The position numbers and the translations under genes were made by a program. This document shows, piece by piece, positions 26,000 to 35,700 of a stretch of 64,000 bases of DNA. The stretch lies in the NCBI GenBank assembly GCA_002633005.1, contig NMRA01000131.1:745808-809807 (forward strand), in the 5' to 3' direction. Within the stretch, counting starts at the first letter, position 1, and the number at the start of each line of letters is the position of its first letter. The notes below the pieces were generated by a model. The model saw nothing but the letters and a program-made list of their open reading frames with translations, searched no databases and was not told where the DNA came from. The stretch comes from Phoronis australis. Its lineage: Eukaryota > Phoronida > Phoronidae.

Positions 26000-26437
26000 T
26001 ATATGAAAAGAATCTTACACCCTCACCGGTCAAGGCTGGGCAACTCGGCCCGGCGGTTTATGTTCTCTAGATAATCAGACCATAATAAACACACTCGGGG
26101 TGACAAGGCTAGGTTTCTAGTTTTGGCAAGAAGTTACTACGATAGTCTAAGTTTGGCAGAAACTTACAGAGTTCTGTCCAAGTCTGTCTAGTTCAAAGTA
26201 AAAATTTAATTATTTTGTAATAAATTTTAGAAATGGGCAATATCGACAATTTCAAATGCAAGAATTACCATTTTCGACAAACTAGCATTGACACAAGTCC
26301 TTTTTACACGAAAAATGCTTGGCACGGAATGAGTTGCCACGGTGCAAGTTGATTTGTGTCCGTGCTATTTACGTTCATGACAGTATCGGAAACTGGATCA
26401 CCTTGGAGAGTCATTTAACACAAGCTCTGTTTTAACA
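26000..26437 (+). promoter_or_regulatory. CpG-enriched promoter-like region of the plus-strand gene
   Basis: CpG is about twice as frequent here as in the 500 bp on either side (for example CTCGGCCCGGCGG at 26,045). The region ends directly at an ATG that opens a good first exon. A donor-like GACCG|GTGAGGG on the opposite strand near 26,025 hints that the promoter may fire in both directions. No TATA box is evident. Confidence 0.35.
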
Positions 26438-26521
26438 ATGGTGAATGCCCAAAACCACACAGATGAAGCAACGACTGCAATTTACCCTATCTCAAAAATG
26501 GCTGACAAGCTTGTGGATATG
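26438..26521 (+). CDS. Putative first coding exon of an unidentified plus-strand gene
   Basis: AACAATGG (favourable context) opens a 28-codon frame, MVNAQNHTDEATTAIYPISK.., ending at donor GATATG|GTATGA in phase 0. The frame would stop two codons into the intron. It sits at the edge of a CpG-enriched patch. Together with the exons listed below it builds a 774-nt reading frame (257 residues plus stop) whose phases agree at every junction. There is no signal peptide and no domain I recognise. Confidence 0.45.
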
Positions 26522-26873
26522 GTATGAAAATGATTACATATATGTACACTATTGCGAAAGTGCAACTGAAATAAACCCTTACTCCTTGCCACATTAGTTT
26601 GTGTTTGAATAGCATGGAACGAGATGATTGGGCACACACACATTACTTTTACTGGTCATCTCATTCCATGTCAGTTGTTCCCTGACAACTACGATAATTC
26701 TTCACTAACATTTCGCACAAAAGTTTTATGATATCTGCACATTAAACTAAGCTAACAACAGAATGAAATTTTGTTTGGAGAATGAAATTTGACAACTGAA
26801 ATAAAGTGTCACTTAAGTCCTCCATATTGTGTGCTCAATAGAAGAGTTACCATAATGCCGTGTAAATGCAACA

Positions 26874-27058
26874 TACATTACACATTACGCAGAGACAACA
26901 GATATTACACACTAAATAGAGACAATAGATACTACATACTACATAGAGACAATAGACATTACAGGCACTACATAGAGACAATAGACATTACACACTACAT
27001 AGAGACAATAGACATTACACACTACATAGAGACAATAGATATTACACGCTACATAGAG
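26874..27058. repeat. 27-bp minisatellite, about 7 units
   Basis: The unit CATTACACACTACATAGAGA plus CAATAGA is repeated in tandem. Left units are more diverged and the last three nearly identical. Since 27 is a multiple of 3, one frame stays open and would encode ..HYIETIDIT.. repeats. It falls in the first intron of the plus-strand model and is most likely non-coding. Confidence 0.85.
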
Positions 27059-27119
27059 GCATGAAAGAATTATCTCGGCCACTTTCAATGATTTTATGAA
27101 CTGTCAGGTCTGCTTTCAG

Positions 27120-27153
27120 ACTGTTGCTACATGTCCAATCATGGAAAATGTAG
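27120..27153 (+). CDS. Tentative exon 2 of the plus-strand gene
   Basis: A strong acceptor (GGTCTGCTTTCAG) is followed by TVATCPIMENV in phase 0. The end is ambiguous. GTAG|GTTGAA at 27,153 gives the phase 1 needed by the next proposed exon. A better-looking donor, AAAAT|GTAGGT, at 27,149 would leave phase 0 and break the chain. Confidence 0.22.
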
Positions 27154-27441
27154 GTTGAACACCACAATAAGCTTGCGCTTCAATCTTCACCATCAAGAAA
27201 ATTCAATTTCTACTTGAATTTGAGAGTCCCAAATTTTATAGACTGTGCTTTGAAAACTGATATCGGGTGAATTTTTGTAAAAAGCATTACCACACCACTT
27301 TAGGTAATACAGGGTGTTGAAATTCCGCATATTTGTTGTTTTAAACTCATGGTAAAATCAAACAAATTTAGTGCATACTATGGCAGATAGAAGAATTTAG
27401 TTTTTATAAAAGACAAGTAACAAAGGTTCGAGAAACTGCAG

Positions 27442-27492
27442 GCAATCGCAAGAATATTACAAGCCTCAGAGACATGAAGAATTATAACACTG
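27442..27492 (+). CDS. Tentative exon 3 of the plus-strand gene
   Basis: NRKNITSLRDMKNYNT is encoded between CTGCAG|GC and CACTG|GTAATA, with phase 1 on both sides. The polypyrimidine tract is poor (GTTCGAGAAACTGCAG), so this exon is one of the weakest in the model. Confidence 0.2.
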
Positions 27493-27515
27493 GTAATAAA
27501 TTTTCTAAAATTGGT

Positions 27516-27574
27516 GAAATTTTAACTTAATAAAAACATTTGATCATCAAATGTTTTTATTAAGTTAAAATTTC
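27516..27574. repeat. Perfect 59-bp palindrome (29-bp arms, 1-nt centre)
   Basis: The left arm GAAATTTTAACTTAATAAAA + ACATTTGAT (27,516-27,544), a single C at 27,545, and the exact inverse arm at 27,546-27,574. No mismatch in the arms. Confidence 0.95.
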
Positions 27575-27599
27575 AAAGATGTTCTTGCCTGATCAATCC

Positions 27600-27666
27600 T
27601 CAGTCTAACCAGACTGTGCAGACAGACTGTGCAGACAGGCTAACCAGACTGTGCAGACAGGCTGCC
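27600..27666. repeat. Short tandem repeat of AGACTGTGCAGACAGGCTAA-type units
   Basis: Two to three copies of CTAACCAGACTGTGCAGACAG with one truncated unit. Non-coding. Confidence 0.8.
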
Positions 27667-28270
27667 TCACTTGAATGCATTATCTGTATGACATCACACT
27701 ATGTTCAAAGTGTGTGTAACACTTGTGAGCTCTTGGAACTGACGTTATTGAACATCGTTTCTCACATCCTAATTTAATGAGTCGTATTCTTGTAATGGAG
27801 ATTTCTCAAAGAATGCCAAGAGTACAATATATTTGTTATTTTAAGAATATTAGGAAAAATTTAAAACTATGCAATACAGTTTTGCAAATGGGTCATACAT
27901 GTTCAGGAGAATGACATATGCCAAAATGTGCAACTTTTCAAAATCTAGGGTTAAAAGGTAATCACACATCACCACTCTGGCTGATTTCTTAAAGAGCACA
28001 AATCTTTGAGCAATAGATTTCATAACAGTCCACATCAGAATTCTCAGTACAGCACAGCGTCCCACTAAAGAATAAAGCATGTTTTTACAAATTATAGATA
28101 CAATTAACATGTGAAGAGGACATACAGCCACCTTTATAAAAATCTGTTTATCATGTACAACTGAAGTAGAAAGGTCGTACTAAAATTGCAAATTTCATAC
28201 AGCTATAAATCATCAGCAATCAATGACCCGAGTCACAGTGTTATCTGGTGCAATTAGGAGCACTAAATCC

Positions 28271-28364
28271 TGCTGTTAGGAACCAAAACAGATGAGACGG
28301 CCATACAAAAAGACAAGAAAATCTTTTCCAAATACAGCGATGGGATGCGCGAGACTAATTAAGG
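28271..28364 (+). other. Weak coding candidate in an intron of the plus-strand model
   Basis: After an acceptor-like CCTGCTGTTAG at about 28,280 the plus frame TKTDETAIQKDKKIFSKYSD.. is open to TAA at about 28,363. No GT donor precedes the stop, so it could only be an alternative last exon. The opposite strand is also open. Confidence 0.15.
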
Positions 28365-29189
28365 AGTTTAATTAAATGCATAATACACAAACTTATCCTT
28401 CTAAGTTAATCTTACAAGAGGCAAGGATGATTTCAAACTAAAACATGCATATGGGCCAATTAACACATGACTCAAATCTATGGTTAAGTTACAGGGCCAA
28501 TGGGTCATGTTATTTTTTTCTGCCTTTTTCCAATTCGTCATTTGTGCAACATCTTCCAAGTATGATTTTGTCTGCCACACCAGAACATATCATGACTAGT
28601 GACGGGTCTTTGTGCTTACCCTATTTCAGTTTAACCCCAAATATAAAACTACACGGTTGTAACCTGCATTTTTACAATATGGCACAAGGCACTAGTCCAT
28701 AATAATTCGAAGGCTCAGTAGCAACGCGGGTGTGATATTGGCGAAAACTATGATGGCAACACAGAATAGGACAAAGCTTCACTTCATCTGAGCCTCTCCA
28801 CAATATTGCATACTCTTAACATTCTGGTATGCTGGACCCTCTACCGCTGGCATAGAATTTGTTTTTTGGTCATACATTACCAAAACACTTGCGTTACCCG
28901 GTAGTATCAGAAAACAATACATGATTCCAGTAGCAAGACAAAAGGCATGATTGCCAGCACAGTTTTAATGTCATGTGACCTTATGGAAAAGTGTGTGTAG
29001 TCAGCCTAATGTCTACTAAATGTTAGAATATAACTCAAGAAAAGAAGAGATTTTCTGAAAGCAGAAAGAAACCCTGTAGAAGTAAATTTTTTAATTTATA
29101 CCAATCTGCTATTGAGTTATGTGACCGTGTACAATCACAAGAAATTTTTTTTTCAAAAACATAACCAAACTTCAATACACATAAATGTT

Positions 29190-29440
29190 CAATGTGAAAT
29201 CTCAAAAAAGCTCTTACAGTTTTCTAACTTATCATTTTGTTTTAGGCAACTTCTCATTTTTATAAAAAGCCTATTTGTTCAATAGCCCTTCATGCAAAAC
29301 TCGATCAATTCGAAAAAACAATTCCTAACAGAGTTATGTAGAACAGTGCATAAAGCATAGTATGGAAATGTTTCATGTGAATCCGGTCATCCATTCCTGA
29401 AATACAATGTTCACAGTTGACAAAATTTGTCCATTTTTCC
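29190..29440 (-). repeat. Dispersed repeat family R2, copy 2
   Basis: Aligns in order with 15.66-15.88 kb (AGCCCTTCATGCAAAACTCG, GTGCATAAAGCATAGTAT, TCATCCATTCCTGAAATACA) and inverted with 37.9 and 41.6 kb. Confidence 0.5.
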
Positions 29441-29675
29441 ATGTTTCTAGACATATGTAACCTTTAAATGTGTCACTTGCTAGGTTGCATAAAATTTCAA
29501 AATTATCCGCTGGATAAGTCTGATTGTCTATCAATTATTCCTTTCCAAACTGTATGTAAAACCTGTCGCGGAATTGATGAGGGAGAGAGAAATAAATTTG
29601 GTAGGTGATACTCAGTCTTGGAAAAAAAATCATTTTATAATTTATCATTGTACTTCCAGTGTCAGACTCAGATGA

Positions 29676-30020
29676 TTTCAATTCCGTATCAACCGCAGAC
29701 TTATGGGTACAAACTCTTACTTAAAGAAAACAGGTATTAGTGAATCGTCTTTGTGTTCTTTCTGTGAGCGACGAAGAAACAAAACTACATATGTATTGGG
29801 AATGTTCACTTGTTCAGAAGTTTTGGGGATGTTTAAAAACATGGTTGATAAATAAGTGCACTTTCCCTCTGTAGTTAAATATGTCTACCGCCTTGTTTGG
29901 AGATCCAGCCAGTAGATTGAAAGTTGTAAATTTAATTCTTCGCTTAGCAAAATTTCGTTTATATAGGCAAAGACTGCAAAAAGCTTAGCCCAATTTCCAG
30001 TCATTTTTACGGAAGGTCTG
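29676..30020 (+). pseudogene. Decayed 3' end of a LINE (non-LTR retrotransposon) reverse-transcriptase ORF
   Basis: The plus strand encodes, in broken frames, the C-terminal region typical of L1/Tx1-like LINE polymerases. It reads FQFRINRRLMGTNSYLKKTG, then CSFC (29,754-29,765), then after a one-base frameshift EETKLHMYWECSLVQKFW, giving the CxxC..HxxxxC zinc-knuckle (zf-RVT) arrangement. After an in-frame TAG comes NLILRLAKFRLYRQRLQKA and another TAG. The frameshift and stops mean it is dead. No endonuclease or RT palm motifs remain, which fits a 5'-truncated insertion. It sits inside an intron of the plus-strand model, in sense orientation. Confidence 0.8.
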
Positions 30021-30427
30021 TGATTACCACAGCCTGGAAAAAATTATTTACGATGATAAATTGGCTCCTGAGAGATTCCAGGCAAGGTGGTCTTCTTTTT
30101 TGCCTAGCAATTAGCTTTTATAGGGTTTGGTAATGTTTCTAACCTGTTTGATGTACTTGACTAGATTTCATATTGCTGTACAACTATGTACTGGGTGGTT
30201 GAATTGATAAATGTTTTACCTCAAAAAAGGCTGATTGTTACATGAAGTCAGGTACATTGTTCAAAAATAACAACATGATGCGTGATAATGCAACATCACC
30301 GTTGCTATGCAGCCTATAACTTTTATGCAACTGGGCCCTGTTGTATTTTCATGTTTTTGTATTTTTATTTTGCGACAGTCCTAACCTAGCTATTTTCTGG
30401 CTGATAATCAGTAAACTCTATTTTCAG

Positions 30428-30448
30428 TGCTGCAGTTGTGTGAAAAAG
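30428..30448 (+). CDS. Tentative microexon of the plus-strand gene
   Basis: A 21-nt segment lies between a strong acceptor (AACTCTATTTTCAG) and AAAAAG|GTGGAA. It adds (V)LQLCEK with phase 1 on both sides, compatible with its neighbours. The same frame stays open past the donor (GGIIGMCPTSLWHKYFY), so it may be longer than drawn. Confidence 0.25.
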
Positions 30449-30570
30449 GTGGAATTATAGGAATGTGTCCCACCTCATTGTGGCATAAATATTTTTATTG
30501 ACGCATTGTAATTGCTCAACTCCAGGGGGGGAGCCGTTGTATCACTCCACCTCAAAATACAACATATTAG

Positions 30571-30708
30571 GCAAAAATAATCAGAAACATGAAAGTAGTG
30601 TTATGCAACTGCATATAACAGCATGGGTAAAAATAATAGAAACAGAGCAACCAATCGAACCAGTGTCACCTTCTGTAGATGAAAAAAGTCGCGAAAATGC
30701 AAAATCAG
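30571..30708 (+). CDS. Putative exon of the plus-strand gene
   Basis: 138 nt between CATATTAG|GC and AAATCAG|GTAAAA, phase 1 to phase 1. The frame reads (G)KNNQKHESSVMQLHITAWVK, then an IETEQPIEPVSPSVDEKSRE segment rich in E/P/S that looks like a disordered linker. Acceptor strength is modest and the true 5' end of this exon could lie further left in the same frame. Confidence 0.4.
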
Positions 30709-30854
30709 GTAAAAATTTGTGACATATTGATATGTGTTCCAAGGCAGCATGATTCATAACACCAATTGGTGTCTTGCACGGAGCCCAGAAACATATTCAT
30801 GAAGAAAACATGTTTCTTTGTTGTTTACTATATTGCTTGTTTTAAATTTCATAG

Positions 30855-30912
30855 TCTTAAAGCTGCATACTGAATACTTGCATGCTTCTGTAGGAAGTGC
30901 AGCCATGCAGGA
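30855..30912 (+). CDS. Putative exon of the plus-strand gene
   Basis: The acceptor TTTTAAATTTCATAG precedes (V)LKLHTEYLHASVGSAAMQ, and the donor CAGGA|GTAATG leaves phase 2. It joins the phase-1 end upstream to the phase-2 requirement of the next exon, which is the main reason for preferring this boundary. Confidence 0.38.
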
Positions 30913-31116
30913 GTAATGGAGAACTACAGACTAATAATGGAAGTACTATTCACTGCTGATAACCTGACATTTTGAAATAATCATCATCTAATTTCGGGTC
31001 AGTTACATTTAGTGACATTTAAGCTACGTGAATTCAATGAGTCATAATTCACAGAGATAAAGGAATAATTCAGTCAAGAAAAAATTGCTCAGTGTTTCTA
31101 CTGGTGTTATTATCAG

Positions 31117-31196
31117 GACTGACCTGGCTACCATTTCACCAAGTGCTAATCTTAGTTCCGGTATGAAACAAGACAAAAAACTGCAAATTCAGGCAG
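31117..31196 (+). CDS. Putative exon of the plus-strand gene
   Basis: 80 nt between a strong acceptor (CTACTGGTGTTATTATCAG) and GGCAG|GTGGAA. With one leading base it reads (E)TDLATISPSANLSSGMKQ..KLQIQA and ends in phase 1. The composition (S/T/N/K-rich) suggests a flexible segment. Confidence 0.42.
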
Positions 31197-33660
31197 GTGG
31201 AATTTATACCCATGACTGCAACCCACATCAGCCATTATCTAATGAGTTCATTTCAATCAAATTTTGTAACAGAGGCAGCTTTTGCTTTGAGATATCAAAA
31301 TTACTGTAAACTCATTTGAGCGATGATAAGTGTTGCAGAACTTTTTAAGTTCGATGATCTACGTAGTAGGAATAAAATCTTATACAACAAAGCACAACAC
31401 TGAGTTCTAAGTGCCTGATTCATAAATTGTAGAAGCATGAACTAATACACTCTAGTCTCTAGGACAATCTTGGTAAGGACACAGTAATTTCTTTGGGATG
31501 TCATTGAAATGATTGAAGTGATGCTCCCAATTTTCAACAAAAGAAATTGCCAAAATTGCCCTTTTTCATTAATCATAATCTCCAAACATTGTTGCGAATG
31601 GCCATATTTTTTAATGGCAGAACATTATTGTAGTGCTAAATGTTTTTTTATGAAACAAGACAATAAAATTTCACGTCTGCCATAACATGTCCTAAATCTG
31701 TGAGATTGGTAATATGAGACAATCCAAAGTGGAACCAGTGTTCACAATTTGTGATGCAACAGGTGTCAGTTCAAGTATTGAGCACAAATTATTGGTTACA
31801 TGGAAATATACCTGAAATCCTAATCTATGGTCCATCAATAAACCAGTTCTCATGCTTGGAAGGGGTGAGGTCTCACAAAGGGTGGGGGCCAGGGGAGGGC
31901 CACTAGCTTGGGAGGATATTTTGCCCTCCTTTGTATTGTCTTGGTGGGTACTTAAGCTTTGTAATTGTTGTTAGGGTAGGTAACTGAAAAGGGGCTGGAA
32001 GATTGGTTGGTTTCAGCCCCCACATAGTGATCGAATGACAGACATCAAGACTGACCATCCAATGAATTCAAGTTGGTCAACACTGGTGCTTACAAATATT
32101 TCCCAATACACAAACAAGTATTAATCAATTGCACATCACAATACAAGGCTCAGTGCAGTGTAGGGTAGCTCACTGCCCAAAAAAGATATTAGAGAGGATA
32201 ACGACCCTGGCCTATGTGGTGACATCCCTGACATTCGATACCCAGACATACATCACATAATCTACAACCACACCAGAGGATATTAACTTCCTTTCACATC
32301 CTGCAACAAACTATTTTGAAGTTCACCCAATTCACGCTATTTCTGAAAATTGTCCCCAACCTTGCCAAAATGAGTAAGGATCATTATTAAGGCTAGCACA
32401 CAGCAGCACATTACTTGAACCTTCCAAACTAAGATAACAGACAGATCTTAGATGCTGCATGGTCACCTAAAACATGTGTGACTGTAATGGAACAATCAGC
32501 TCATCCACATGTCAATGTTATTATAGACACAGTCTGCTCATGGTAAATCCTACAGACCAATGAAGAGAAAGTGACTCATACAAAACAAATGGCAAATTAA
32601 TAAGACCAAAACCTTCATGACTTTCAGCCAATCAGAAGAAGCATGTGTTATACAGTGTTTAGATTTACCTTATTTTACTGTGGGTGGCGCCTGTAAGAGT
32701 CCAACCATAAAGGAGGTCCATTAGCAAGACTGCGTTTTATCTCTGATCTTTTCAATGCACAAGAAATGTCAGCCATCCCAGCCAGTGACCTCAAACTTGT
32801 AATAACATGGGGACACAATCTTGTCAACAGCTGGCAACATCATCAGACTAGTCAGGGCAGGGGAATGGTAATTAGAGAAAATGACTTGTTTAAGGTGGCC
32901 ATGCAGAAACAATAAACCACTGGGCAGTCTGCACTCAACAAACAGTTTGTTTCACTAAGGTGGGGCCACAATTATTGACCTTAACCCTAAATAGAGCTTT
33001 CACTGCTCAGATATCCAAAAAATTGTGAAAGTTGAAGTGAAATGTCCTGCCACATCAGGGTGAAACTTCTCAAGACATCACCGTAGTTCTTCACTTAGGC
33101 CTACATACCGTATCTTTACCATACAATATGGCCGACAAGTGAAATTCTATTTTGTCAAATTTCCCCACAAAAAGACAAGGATTACGAAAATACTAGTCTA
33201 TTGCTAGTATCGTTTGTACTATGTAGCTGTCACAAAACAACTTTTGGTAAATTAACCCGTTTTTCAAAAATGGCAATGATTTTTGTGTGAAATTAACGGA
33301 GAATTACAGTGAAGAAAATGTTATGTGGCACCAATAAGAATGATCCCTATTACAACTAACTCTGGTTTAGTCCATATTCCAGACAATACTGGTTTTCAGA
33401 GGCCTGATATCAATCAGACTTTTGTCCAACATCATCATGCAAATGCCAATTATCTACCAGGCTGCATGAATAAATTAATGTAAGCACGCATCGATTCAAA
33501 ACTGATATCAAGGGAGGACAGCAACACAATTTTTCCTCAACTGATGCAGAGAAGCTTAACTTGTGAAAAACTGTTGTGACAGACTTTGATGAACAAAACT
33601 AATGAGATGAACAACAGAAACTGTTTTCGACTTTGAAATTCAAAAAATCTCTTTTTAAAG
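31197..33660. other. Intron of the plus-strand model; no other gene seen
   Basis: About 2.5 kb of CpG-poor DNA. It includes a G-rich stretch (GGGTGGGGGCCAGGGGAGGG, about 31,880-31,900). I see no alternative exon or clear repeat. Confidence 0.4.
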
Positions 33661-33748
33661 ACACCTTCGACCATTCATCAGAAGCTGACGATTATGGATG
33701 GGACATTGACAGAAGAATTTTACAACGTACTATGGTATCAAGGCTTAG
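33661..33748 (+). CDS. Putative exon of the plus-strand gene
   Basis: The acceptor ATCTCTTTTTAAAG and donor CTTAG|GTAAAC bound 88 nt in phase 1/2. It encodes (D)TFDHSSEADDYGWDIDRRIL.. then QRTMVSRL. The acid-rich DDYGWDID followed by a basic helix-like stretch looks like genuine protein. The reading joins cleanly to the next two exons. Confidence 0.5.
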
Positions 33749-33919
33749 GTAAACAAGACATGATCAGTCTACCCCATTCAGACTGAAAAAGTGCGCAAAA
33801 TCTGATGACAAAACTCTACTGGCATTGGAAAAACAAATTTCAAAGATAGTTTTGCTGTAAAGGAGTGAAGAACATGACAGTAGTGCATACTTTGTGCCAC
33901 TGACTTACATCATCATCAG

Positions 33920-33950
33920 AAATGACTACGGAATCCGAGAGGGCGCTACC
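33920..33950 (+). CDS. Putative 31-nt penultimate exon of the plus-strand gene
   Basis: The acceptor CATCATCATCAG precedes (R)NDYGIREGAT and the donor is GCTACC|GTATTA. It converts the phase-2 end upstream to phase 0, exactly what the last exon needs. The donor is weak, but no other segment between 33,749 and 34,058 solves the phase. Confidence 0.38.
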
Positions 33951-34058
33951 GTATTAAAGTGACTATTGCAGTGGTCGGCCACACACATTCCACAATTTCA
34001 TAATTCATTAGATAAAACAGATGTTTTGAATGCAACATACTTTCGGCTTCCTCTTTAG

Positions 34059-34247
34059 TTTTACGATTTCTTTGGTCGAATGAGGAAGTTTTTTGCTCAG
34101 AAAAAGTATCAGTTGTCTGCTAAAAGCATTTTACTGATTTACAGCGCCATTAAGGAAGAGAAAAACTTCAACTTCCCATGGTTTGACTTGTCAGAAGCCA
34201 GTAGCCTCGATATCAGCACAAACACTGATTTAATTAAACTTTCATAA
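34059..34247 (+). CDS. Last exon of the unidentified plus-strand gene
   Basis: After the strong acceptor CGGCTTCCTCTTTAG the frame is open for 62 codons to TAA at 34,245-34,247. It begins FYDFFGRMRKFFAQKKYQLS, continues with an alternating hydrophobic/charged helix (AKSILLIYSAIKEEKN) and FNFPWFDLSEASSLDIST, and ends DLIKLS. It is the clearest piece of this gene. Aromatic and basic residues suggest a folded C-terminal domain, but I cannot name a family. An AATAAA follows 325 bases later. The protein so assembled is about 257 residues, with no membrane segment. Confidence 0.55.
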   Translation, partial: FYDFFGRMRKFFAQKKYQLSAKSILLIYSAIKEEKNFNFPWFDLSEASSLDISTNTDLIKLS

Positions 34248-34571
34248 AAGACTGAGGAAATGCCATACTTATTGTCATAAACAGGCAACCCCCCTCATGT
34301 TTAGTTTATTGACCTATGGGTCACTTCAATGAGGCTAAGGAGCCAAACCAACTGACAATGCCCCCATTGCCAGTGGAAAGTTGACAGTACAGGTGCAACT
34401 AGAACATTTGACTGACATTATCAAAATGCTTATTTACCGTAACTTTTCTCCTGGATTGTTTCTTTGTTACATTATATCTTGAGTTGCCTTGGTTAAGTTT
34501 GAATCTGTGCATACTTTGAACTTAACTTTAGGAAATCTTTGAACTACAATCAATTCAATTTTGCCATTGTT

Positions 34572-34577
34572 AATAAA
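34572..34577 (+). terminator. Polyadenylation signal AATAAA of the plus-strand gene
   Basis: AATAAA in TTGTTAATAAACAG lies 325 bases after the stop at 34,247 and just before a transposon end at 34,606. It gives a 3' UTR of normal length. Confidence 0.5.
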
Positions 34578-34605
34578 CAGAATTCTGTTCTATTTTGAAA
34601 GTATT

Positions 34606-34698
34606 ACCGTACTCGTCCGGGTTGACCGCCCAGGGCACTTAAATTGGGAATCTAAAAAGACAGGGGGTGGGCGGTAAGCCGCGCATGGGCAAGTATGG
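34606..34698 (+). mobile_element. Short complete copy of the TACCGTA-TIR family
   Basis: The left end TACCGTACTCGTCCGGGTTG then ACCGCCC is mirrored by a right end GCATGGGCAAGTATGGTA. The interior keeps one GGGGGTGGGCGGTAAGCCG unit. About 93 bp. This solo copy helps define the termini of the family seen at 0.6 and 3.0 kb. Confidence 0.6.
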
Positions 34699-35539
34699 TA
34701 GATAGTACATACATCACATATATACATCAAATTTCCATCAGTTATATTTTTGCAGGGGTACCATGTACCAACCCAACAGTAAACACGCACAAACACATGA
34801 TCAGTCACACGACTCGATACATATGTGCACTCGTTACACAGGCATCTTGGTACAAATAGTGCTCCACTACATTATAACACTGCATGTCTACCTTGTCACA
34901 AAACCATTTTGGACCTAACAACCAACCAAACCAGTAACACCTCTTTGCCCTTCAAAATGTATATGGCAAAGATAAAAAGAATCAAGAATTCAGAAAATTG
35001 ACCTTTGGGTGCATCTTCTGTCGCATCAAATTTTACTTTCATAACTTTTCATCAGTTTACAGTTTATAATGTACCCATCGTGAACACGTATGTCCAAGTG
35101 AAATTTGTGAATCCTATTTTATTAAACAAAATTTGAAAAAAACAGGATCCCCAGTGAAATGGCTGCTAAACACAAGAAATACTAGATGCAAATCACCCAG
35201 AGCCAATTTGCACAAACTAAACCCAAATTACAGGTCCACGACTTTCCATTAATAGTTTCACTACATGATTTCACCCAAATATATGTACAACAGGGTATCA
35301 CTGAAGAATGAGGTGCAGAACATCGGGAGTGGGTATTAACACATGCAGCTTAGGCACTCCTAGATTGAACAGGTGAGCAGACGCTTATTTGACCATGAGC
35401 AGCTAGATGGAGAATGGAAAATAGATTCATGTGGTACTGAAGATCTTTCATAATCTAGGGATTTTGTGTAATTTAGGAGCAATCATGTGTACGGTAGTAC
35501 TCCTGCACTTGTGACAATGTCTTACAAGGTAACACTTAC

Positions 35540-35700
35540 TTGCTTTCCGCAGTGTCCATCCAGGTGACAAAAAGGACAGGTGAGCTCCATTCTTCTTCAC
35601 CTGGAAATAGTAAAGTACCTCCTGTAACCTGATACAACAGACACAGTCTTGAGGAACAACCAAATGCCAGTTCTTCCCAAGCCCAATATTCACAGCTCAT
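35540..35700 (-). CDS. Isolated candidate first exon, minus strand (unidentified)
   Basis: ATG at 35,700 opens 53 codons to a textbook donor AGCAA|GTAAGT at 35,540 (phase 2). The peptide MSCEYWAWEELAFGCSSRLC continues LLYQVTGGTLLFPG.., ending WMDTAES. Its pattern (tryptophans, LAFGCSSRLCLLY) is reminiscent of a WD40-type blade, but this is only a resemblance. The frame is open a further 15 codons upstream, with an acceptor-like TTTTTGGTTCCTGAG directly before the ATG, so it might be internal. No partner exon was found. Transcription leftwards would run antisense through the plus-strand gene. Confidence 0.35.

Noticed and set aside
26874-27058. CRISPR-like array
   Set aside because: Units are contiguous with no unique spacers. 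It is a minisatellite in an animal genome.
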